From PALSA-1004 sp046596405 (lineage in GTDB: Bacteria; Pseudomonadota; Gammaproteobacteria; Burkholderiales; SG8-41), in NCBI GenBank assembly GCA_046596405.1, contig JBKJMN010000056.1, positions 1 to 20,085 of the forward strand: DNA of 20,085 nucleotides, given 5' to 3'. The notes below the pieces were generated by a model that was not told where the DNA came from, made no database searches, and worked only from the letters and a program-made list of their open reading frames with translations. The translations under genes were made by a program, and so were the position numbers. The first letter of the stretch is position 1. Each line of letters begins with the position of its first letter. Shown piece after piece: positions 15,143 through 20,085 of this stretch.

Positions 15143-15946
15143 TTGTACAAGTTCATCAAGACCGAGCTCGTCGGCGCCGTTCAGGTCATCACGCTCAACC
15201 GACCGGAAGTCATGAACGCGTGGCACATGCCGATGCGCAACGAAGTGCTGCATGCACTGACCGCAGCAAAAAAGTCCACGCGCGTGCGCGCGATCGTGCT
15301 GACCGGCACGGGCAAGGATGCATTCTGCGCCGGCCAGGACCTTGATGAAGCGCGCAAGTTCGACCCCGCGCGCGCCAAGCTGTGGGTCGAGGAGTGGCGC
15401 ATCCTGTATGAAGGCGTGCGCCGCCTCGATATTCCGATCGTATGCGCGCTGAACGGGCTGGCCGCCGGGTCCGCGTTCCAGGTGGCGCTGCTGACGGATT
15501 ACCGCATAGGCCACGACAAGATCACGATGGGCCAGCCGGAGATCAATTCCGGCATCGTCAGCGCGCTCGGTTTCTGGATTTTGCGCGAGATCGTGGGCCT
15601 CTCACACGCGATCGAATTCATCCTGACCGGACGCATGCTGAGCGCGATGGAGTGCGAGCGCTTCGGGCTTTTGCATCGCATCGTTCCGCAGGACGAAGTG
15701 CTGTCGTCCGCGATCGCGGTCGCGCAAAAGCTCGCGGCGAAACCGCCGGTGGCGATGCGTCTGAACAAGCAACTCATGCGCGAGGCGACGCAGGCGGGCT
15801 TCGATAAGGCGTTCGGCGTCGCGACCGAGCGCCATCACACGAGTTTTTCGAGCCGGGAGCCGCAGCACAAGATGGAAGAGTTCTACGAGGTGCGCGGCAA
15901 GAAAGTCGCCCGGCCGGGAAAACCGAAGGGCAAGCGCAGCAAATAA
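15143..15946 (+). CDS. Enoyl-CoA hydratase/isomerase family protein B
   Basis: TTG 15143 is the start: AGGAGGG (15132-15138) is 4 nt upstream, and the frame begins YKFIKTELVGAVQVITLNRP as expected for crotonase N-termini. The 267-residue product has the oxyanion-hole motif DAFCAGQDLDEA (59-70), LNGLAAGSAFQVALLTDYRIG (103-123) and GQPEINSGIVSALG (130-143). The second catalytic Glu is present (Glu133 in PEI), but the first is replaced by Gln113. It could be a hydratase with reduced or different chemistry, an isomerase or a C-C-cleaving crotonase. A Lys/Arg-rich tail (252-267) is unusual. It is divergent from the Bug gene at 14967 across 175 bp and is not closely similar to crotonases A and C. 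Confidence 0.87.
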   Translation: MYKFIKTELVGAVQVITLNRPEVMNAWHMPMRNEVLHALTAAKKSTRVRAIVLTGTGKDAFCAGQDLDEARKFDPARAKLWVEEWRILYEGVRRLDIPIVCALNGLAAGSAFQVALLTDYRIGHDKITMGQPEINSGIVSALGFWILREIVGLSHAIEFILTGRMLSAMECERFGLLHRIVPQDEVLSSAIAVAQKLAAKPPVAMRLNKQLMREATQAGFDKAFGVATERHHTSFSSREPQHKMEEFYEVRGKKVARPGKPKGKRSK

Positions 15947-15965
15947 CATCAGGACAGCCGAATAT

Positions 15966-16005
15966 ATTGAGCGTTTTATAATGGATGAGAGTCGGAACGC
16001 TCAAT
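15966..16005. promoter_or_regulatory. Perfect 10-bp inverted repeat flanking TATAAT
   Basis: ATTGAGCGTT (15966-15975) and AACGCTCAAT (15996-16005) are perfect inverted repeats separated by 20 bp. The spacer begins with TATAAT at 15977-15982, an exact -10 consensus oriented toward the gene at 16106. A good -35 is not seen (GACAGC at 15953-15958, 18-bp spacing, is weak), so activator dependence is possible. The arms would also form an RNA hairpin if transcribed from further upstream. A regulator-binding operator is the likeliest reading; a small mobile-element end is the alternative. Confidence 0.5.
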
Positions 16006-16042
16006 CCCTCACCCCGGCCCTCTCCCGAAGGGCGAGCGTGAG
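16006..16042. repeat. REP-like intergenic palindrome
   Basis: The segment begins CCCTCACCCCGGCCCTCTCC, a sequence seen widely between genes in Proteobacteria as part of a palindromic repeat family. CTCAC (16008-16012) can pair with GTGAG (16038-16042), and CTCTCCC (16020-16026) with GGGCGAG (16030-16036) apart from one mismatch, giving a cruciform or stable RNA hairpin. It directly abuts the 10-bp inverted repeat and lies 64 bp before the crotonase C start. Confidence 0.65.
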
Positions 16043-16105
16043 AATGGCACTAATTCGCTGTCGCGAATGAGTGAAAGATCAATAATCGGAGAGGCGCGGG
16101 TAAAC

Positions 16106-16948
16106 ATGTCATCAAAAAACGATTTGATTCTGTACGAAAAGAAGAACGGCATCGCGACCATCACGATGGACCGGCCGAAGAAGCGCAACGCGATGATCCC
16201 GTCGATGATCATCGACATGATCGACTATCTGGAGGAAGCGCGCCGCGATCACGAGGTGCGTGCCATAGTCGTCAGGGGCGGCGGCGGAAATTTCTGCGCG
16301 GGCGACGACCTGCATCACTCCAAGGAGGAACGCTTCGAATTCGGTCAGCCGGATTTGCATACGCGCCTGCGGACCGGATATCCGCGCATCATCATCGACA
16401 TCATGACCATGCGCAAGCCGGTGGTCGCGATGGTCGAGGGCTATGCGTACGGCGGCGGTTTTGATATTGCACTGGCGTGCGATTTCCGCATGGTCGCGCA
16501 GGGTGCAAAATTCGCCGCGGCCTACATCAAGCGCGGCATGGGCGGCGGCTGCGTCTACCTGTTGCCGCGGTTTGTCGGCCTGGGCAAAGCGACGGAGTTG
16601 TTGTTGCTCGGCGAAACGATACTCGCGGACGAAGCCCACAAGCTCGGGCTGGTCACCAAAATATTTCCCGAGAAAGAACTCGCAGCGAAGACCTATGAAT
16701 TCGCGGCAAGGCTGGCCAAAGGCCCGACCGCGGCCATGGGCGCGATCAAGAACGCGCGCAATCAGGGGCTCGCATTCGACCCGGTCAAGGGCGTCGAGCA
16801 GCAGATACTTTGCAATGTCGAACTGATGTTCCATCAGGATGCACGCGAAGGCCCGAAAGCGTTCCTCGAAAAACGCGAGCCGAAATTCACCGGCGACTGG
16901 ATCGATCTCCAGTACGACCCGTTCGAGCCGTGGGACACGTCGAAGTAG
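16106..16948 (+). CDS. Crotonase-superfamily (enoyl-CoA hydratase/isomerase-like) protein C
   Basis: The 280-residue protein is a close paralogue of the minus-strand crotonase at 11975. It carries GIATITMDRPKKRNAMIP, oxyanion-hole GGNFCAGDDLHHSKEERF (60-77), EGYAYGGGFDIALACDFRM (111-129) and RGMGGGCVYLLPRFVG (143-158). As in that paralogue, the catalytic glutamates of true hydratases are replaced by Asp120 and about Tyr140, so an unusual reaction is expected. ATG 16106 aligns with the paralogue's start; GGAGAGG (16088-16094) is 11 nt upstream, rather far, and ATG 16067 is an alternative. It is followed directly by a 30-bp tandem repeat and the CoA-ligase genes, suggesting one operon. Confidence 0.88.
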   Translation: MSSKNDLILYEKKNGIATITMDRPKKRNAMIPSMIIDMIDYLEEARRDHEVRAIVVRGGGGNFCAGDDLHHSKEERFEFGQPDLHTRLRTGYPRIIIDIMTMRKPVVAMVEGYAYGGGFDIALACDFRMVAQGAKFAAAYIKRGMGGGCVYLLPRFVGLGKATELLLLGETILADEAHKLGLVTKIFPEKELAAKTYEFAARLAKGPTAAMGAIKNARNQGLAFDPVKGVEQQILCNVELMFHQDAREGPKAFLEKREPKFTGDWIDLQYDPFEPWDTSK

Positions 16949-17040
16949 CGGGATTGCCGGTGATACCTCGGCTAGTAGCGGGATTGCCGGTGATACCTCG
17001 GCCAGTAGCGGGATTGCCCGTGATACCTCGGCCAGTAGCG
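16944..17040 (+). repeat. 30-bp tandem repeat, three copies plus a partial fourth
   Basis: Copies occupy 16944-16973, 16974-17003 and 17004-17033, differing by single bases (T/C at the last base of copy 1, G to C within copy 3). A degenerate fourth begins at 17034. The repeat starts at the final codons of crotonase C (stop 16946-16948) and ends just before the GTG 17049 of the ligase beta gene. Each unit contains GTGATACCTCGG, which resembles the ligase start GTGATCCGCC, so the array may have grown by slippage of the ligase's own initiation region. Confidence 0.92.
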
Positions 17041-17048
17041 ATCACCCG

Positions 17049-18191
17049 GTGATCCGCCTGCTCGAACACGAGGGCAAGAGCCTGCTCGCCCGCAACGGGA
17101 TACGCGTGCCGCGTGGCGCGCTCTTTCCGGCGCTCCCGCAGTTCGGCGGGCAGCTCGTGATCAAGGCGCAGGTGCTCGCTGGCGGCCGCGGCAAGGCTGG
17201 GGGCATCAAGTTTGCCGACAATGCCGGAGATGCGCGGGCTGCGGCGGAAAGAATGCTCGGCACGACGATCGGTGCCGCGAAAGTCACGGCGGTATATAGC
17301 GAAGAGCGGCTCACGATCGTCCGGGAATATTATCTGTGCGCAATGGTCGACCGCGATCTCGGCATGCCGGTGATAATCGCCAGCCGCGAGGGCGGCGTTG
17401 AAATAGAGACCGTGGCGGCGGACAAAATATTGACGAGGCCGGTCGATCCGCTGCTCGGGCTGCGACCCTTCATGATCGACGAAATCGTGAGGTTTCTCGA
17501 TCCGCCTGAAGCGGCGCGCGTGGGCTTGCGCGCGGCAATTGCCAGCCTGTACGCGGCGCTGGTGAAGGAGGATGCGGAGCTGCTCGAAATCAATCCGCTC
17601 GCTTTGCTGGCGGACCACACGATAGTCGCCGCCGACGCCAAGTGCGTGCTCGACGAGGACGCGGCGTACCGTCATGCGGCGCGTCCGCATGGTTTCGACG
17701 GCACGCCGTTTGAGATCGCCGCGCGCAACCTCGGCACCATCGGCATCGAGCTTGAAGGCAACATTGCTGCGATCATGAACGGCGCCGGCATGACGATGGC
17801 CACGCTCGACCAGATTATTTCCCTGGGCGGCAAAGTCGGCGCGTTGATCGAACTGCACGGTGCGATGGCGCACGGACCCGAACGTATCGCCGAAATCATC
17901 CGGTTGGCGGGCGGGCAGAAACCCGCCGTCATCCTGCTGAACGTTTACTTTCAGTTCCGGCCGCTCGACACCATCGCAAAGGGGCTGCTGGTGGCGCGCG
18001 ACCGCGGCTGGCTGCCGCCGGGATGCAAAATCATCGTGCGGTTTCGCGGCGAAATGGAAGAGGAGGCGCGCACCATGCTCGCCGGCTTCGATTGCATGCT
18101 GACCGGCGTATTCGAAGAAGCGTGCGCGATGGCCGTGGAACATGCGGGCGTCGCGTCGCGGTCGCAGCGACGCCCGGCGATTGCGGGCTGA
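17049..18191 (+). CDS. SucC-like ATP-grasp beta subunit of an acyl-CoA ligase
   Basis: The 380-residue protein has the SucC architecture. The ATP-grasp N-terminal part includes LVIKAQVLAGGRGKAGG (36-52), and Mg2+-ligand candidates are Asn182 in LLEINPLALL and Asp196 in AADAK, 14 residues apart as in E. coli SucC (199/213). The CoA-ligase C-terminal domain starts with MNGAGMTMATLDQI. GTG 17049 is chosen because MIRLLEHEGKSLLARNGI matches the family N-terminus; upstream frame is repeat DNA. No good Shine-Dalgarno is visible. The family loop NIFGGIVRCD, which contacts the carboxylic acid in succinyl-CoA synthetases, reads NVYFQFRPLD (298-307), and the PANFLDVGG segment is ALIELHGAMAHG. A substrate other than succinate is therefore likely. 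Pairs with the alpha subunit 9 bp downstream. Confidence 0.87.
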   Translation: MIRLLEHEGKSLLARNGIRVPRGALFPALPQFGGQLVIKAQVLAGGRGKAGGIKFADNAGDARAAAERMLGTTIGAAKVTAVYSEERLTIVREYYLCAMVDRDLGMPVIIASREGGVEIETVAADKILTRPVDPLLGLRPFMIDEIVRFLDPPEAARVGLRAAIASLYAALVKEDAELLEINPLALLADHTIVAADAKCVLDEDAAYRHAARPHGFDGTPFEIAARNLGTIGIELEGNIAAIMNGAGMTMATLDQIISLGGKVGALIELHGAMAHGPERIAEIIRLAGGQKPAVILLNVYFQFRPLDTIAKGLLVARDRGWLPPGCKIIVRFRGEMEEEARTMLAGFDCMLTGVFEEACAMAVEHAGVASRSQRRPAIAG

Positions 18192-18200
18192 GGGCGACTC

Positions 18201-19082
18201 ATGTCCATCCTCGTCGATAGAAATTCGCGCATATTGATCCAGGGCATTACCGGCGCGACCGGCCGTAGCTATGCGCAGAGAATGATCAAGCACGGCACGC
18301 CGCTGGTCGGCGGAGTATCGCCGGGCAAAGGCGGTGAAGTGGTCGGGGGCGTGCCTGTATTCAACACGATGCACGAGGCCGTCGCCAAAACGGGCGCCGA
18401 TGCCGTACTGAGCGCGGTTCCCACCGAACGGGCGCTCGACGCCGTTTTCGAAGTCATAGAGGCAGGAATCGGATTGATGGTGCTGTATTCCGAAAACGTA
18501 CCGCTGCACGATGCGGTGCGGATGCGTGCGTACGCATTGGCGCGAGGCATGCGATTGCTGGGACCCAATTCTGCGGGCGTCATCAGCCCAGGCAAAGCCA
18601 ATCTAGCCGATATCAATGACGTGAACGTAGTGCCGGGACGCATCGGCATCGTGTCGAAAAGCGGCACGCTGTCGTACGAAGTGATCGACAATTTGCAAAG
18701 AAACGGCATGGGCGAGAGCTCCGTGGTGTGCCTGGGCGGGGACCGCGTACTCGGCACCGGCTACACCGACATCCTGCCGTTGTTTGAAAATGACCAAGAG
18801 ACCGACGCGATCGTGTTGATCGGCGAGCCGGGCGGCGCGCTCGAGTACGCCGCCGCGGCAATGGCGCAGACCATGAAAAAGCCGGTAATCGCCTATATAA
18901 CGGCCCAGCATGCGCCGCCGGAAAAAAGGCTGGGCCACGCCGGTGCGATCAGCTCGATAGCGGGCGCGCCGACCACCGCAAAAGAAAAGTTGCGCGCGTT
19001 TCGCGAGGCCGGCTTCGAAACGGCCGCTCTGTTGACGGAAATCGTGCCGGCGTTGCAACGGGCAATATCGACCGTGCAGTAG
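18201..19082 (+). CDS. SucD-like alpha subunit of an acyl-CoA ligase
   Basis: The 293-residue protein matches succinyl-CoA synthetase alpha. The CoA-binding Rossmann domain has ILIQGITGATGRSYAQRMI (11-29), then GGVSPGKGGEV (37-47) and LGPNSAGVISPGKANLADI (120-138), where succinate enzymes usually read GPNCPG. The ligase domain has IGIVSKSGTLSYEV (148-161) and the phosphorylated-histidine motif RLGHAGAI, with His246 at the same number as E. coli SucD. The catalytic machinery for acid + ATP + CoA to acyl-CoA is therefore intact. GAGGG (18190-18194) lies 6 nt before ATG 18201, overlapping the beta-subunit stop. The partner acid is unknown; the neighbouring crotonase and Bug gene argue for an imported carboxylic acid. 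Confidence 0.9.
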   Translation: MSILVDRNSRILIQGITGATGRSYAQRMIKHGTPLVGGVSPGKGGEVVGGVPVFNTMHEAVAKTGADAVLSAVPTERALDAVFEVIEAGIGLMVLYSENVPLHDAVRMRAYALARGMRLLGPNSAGVISPGKANLADINDVNVVPGRIGIVSKSGTLSYEVIDNLQRNGMGESSVVCLGGDRVLGTGYTDILPLFENDQETDAIVLIGEPGGALEYAAAAMAQTMKKPVIAYITAQHAPPEKRLGHAGAISSIAGAPTTAKEKLRAFREAGFETAALLTEIVPALQRAISTVQ

Positions 19083-19110
19083 ACTTAGATGTAATCTACG
19101 TGGAGCTCAC

Positions 19111-20085
19111 ATGATGATCATGAAAAAGCTGGCGGCTCTTATCGTGTTTGGTGCATTCGCGGTCGCGTCCGTGTGCGAGGCTGCGGATGACTTTCCGAGC
19201 CGGTCGATCCGTATCGTCGTCGCTTATTCTGCCGGTGGCGGCAACGATCTCGTGGCCCGCCTACTGGCCGCGCGCCTTTCCGAGCAGCTCGGCAAAACGG
19301 TATTTGTCGAAAACAAGCCCGGCGCATCGGGCATCGTCGGCACCGACATGGTCGCCAAGTCGCCGCCCGACGGCTACACACTCATCTTGTCGGACGCTCC
19401 GCACGTGATCAATCCGTACGTCTATCCGTCGGTGCAGTACGATCCCGTCAAGGACTTCGAGCCGGTGACGCTGGTGGCGACCGCCCCGGTCGTGCTCGCC
19501 ATGTATCCGAAAGCCCCCTACCAGTCGCTCGGTGATTTCATCGCGGCCGCGAAAAAAGATCCGGGCAAGATCACGATGGGTTCCGGCGGAACCGGCACGG
19601 TCAGCCATGTGGCCGGCGAGCTTTTTCAACTGCGCGCGGGTATCAAGCTCATCCACGTGCCCTATAAAGGCAATGGGCCGGCGCTGACCGACGCGGTGGC
19701 GGGGCAGATTGTCTGCATCTTCACGCCGGTCGGCGCCGCGATTCCGCTCGTCAACACCGGCCGCCTGCGCGCGGTCGCCCTGTCCGCGGCGAAACGGTCG
19801 CCGCTGATCCCGGAGGTGCCTACCTTCGACGAAGCGGGGGTCGCCGACTACCGCGTCTCGAACTGGTATGGAATCCTGGCGCCGGCGGGAACGCCGAAGC
19901 CGGTGGTCATGCAATTGAACAAGGAAATAGCGGCGGCCGTTCTGGCGCCCAGCGTAAAAGACCGCTTCGAAAGCTCCATGATCGACGGCGGCACCAACAC
20001 GCCGGAGCAGTTCGTCGCGTTCCTGAAATCGGAAGCGTCACGCTGGTCGCAGGTCGTGAAGACCGTCGGCATCAAGGCCGAATAG
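19111..20085 (+). CDS. Bug/TctC family periplasmic solute-binding protein (8)
   Basis: The 324-residue product ends exactly at the last base of the window. ATG 19111 has GGAG (19102-19105) 5 nt upstream; ATG 19114 and 19120 are alternatives. The signal peptide ends VCEA (about 24), and the mature protein begins ADDFPSRSIRIVVAYSAGGG with Asp46 in the GGGND loop. The first loop proline is replaced (SAGGG for PPGG). IHVPYKGNGPALTDAVAGQI, VPTFDEAGVADYRVSNWYG and RWSQVVKTVGIKAE make it the closest paralogue of the Bug protein at 10986. It follows the CoA-ligase alpha gene by 28 bp and is probably the operon's uptake component. A short inverted repeat TAGAT-GTA-ATCTA (19086-19098) lies in that gap. 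Confidence 0.93.
   Translation: MMIMKKLAALIVFGAFAVASVCEAADDFPSRSIRIVVAYSAGGGNDLVARLLAARLSEQLGKTVFVENKPGASGIVGTDMVAKSPPDGYTLILSDAPHVINPYVYPSVQYDPVKDFEPVTLVATAPVVLAMYPKAPYQSLGDFIAAAKKDPGKITMGSGGTGTVSHVAGELFQLRAGIKLIHVPYKGNGPALTDAVAGQIVCIFTPVGAAIPLVNTGRLRAVALSAAKRSPLIPEVPTFDEAGVADYRVSNWYGILAPAGTPKPVVMQLNKEIAAAVLAPSVKDRFESSMIDGGTNTPEQFVAFLKSEASRWSQVVKTVGIKAE

Noticed and set aside
16944..17040. CRISPR-like array
   Set aside because: Units are directly contiguous with no spacers and no cas genes are near, so it is a simple tandem repeat.
16839..17048. Upstream extension of the ligase beta subunit through the tandem repeats (SSGIAGDTSA units)
   Set aside because: The frame continues out of frame into the crotonase gene and has no plausible start; the family N-terminus matches GTG 17049.
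16887..18509. 540-codon minus-strand open frame opposite the ligase genes
   Set aside because: Composition is that of an antisense GC-rich shadow, and it covers parts of two well-conserved plus-strand genes and the tandem repeat.
19086..19098. TAGAT-GTA-ATCTA inverted repeat before the last Bug gene as an operator
   Set aside because: Only 5-bp arms; short palindromes of this kind are expected by chance. Mentioned only in the gene entry.

Overview
This window looks like chromosomal DNA of a high-GC betaproteobacterium, most likely Burkholderiales. The strongest indicator is the number of Bug/TctC periplasmic solute-binding proteins: seven typical ones and one divergent one in 20 kb. That family is greatly expanded in Bordetella, Cupriavidus and relatives. 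Codon use is strongly GC-biased throughout. TTG and GTG starts are common (829, 4556, 7422, 7844, 13967, 15143, 17049). No tRNA, rRNA, CRISPR, transposase or phage gene was seen. Coding density is high: no gene-free stretch reaches 300 bases, and the longest gaps (about 120-180 bp) are described as features or findings.

Left part (1-7254). The window opens in a 5'-truncated Asp/Glu-racemase-like gene, followed by a 46-codon remnant of a short-chain dehydrogenase and a Bug gene. Next come a secreted DUF4124 protein, a convergent hypothetical gene, and a CinA/PncC amidohydrolase overlapping a divergent TctC-like binding protein by 4 nt. After these are a rhomboid protease, an oxaloacetate decarboxylase of the PEP mutase/isocitrate lyase superfamily (minus strand), an unrecognised secreted protein and a 68-residue membrane protein.

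Middle (7422-11963). A carboxymuconolactone-decarboxylase-like protein without the usual CxxC is followed by four Bug genes in tandem. The gap between the second and third (9818-9939) holds a terminator-like hairpin and a 13-bp direct repeat, so the array may be more than one transcription unit.

Minus-strand cluster (14967 to 11975). In transcription order: a Bug gene, a COG3618-type amidohydrolase, and an enoyl-CoA-hydratase-like (crotonase) gene.

Right part (15143-20085, all plus). A crotonase is followed by a compact regulatory-looking region (perfect 10-bp inverted repeat around TATAAT, then a REP-like palindrome). Then come a second crotonase that is a close paralogue of the minus-strand one, a 30-bp tandem repeat, SucC-like and SucD-like CoA-ligase subunits, and a Bug gene closely resembling the one at 10986.

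How the genes may work together (inference). Binding proteins capture organic acids in the periplasm, the SucCD-like ligase activates an acid to its CoA thioester, and the crotonases and hydrolase process the product. No TctA/TctB membrane components lie in the window, so the binding proteins must use membrane partners encoded elsewhere or act as sensors. The most unusual unit is 16106-20085: a crotonase lacking both canonical catalytic glutamates, a CoA ligase with an altered substrate loop, and a cognate-looking Bug protein. The crotonase and Bug parts of this unit have paralogues at 10986-12808.
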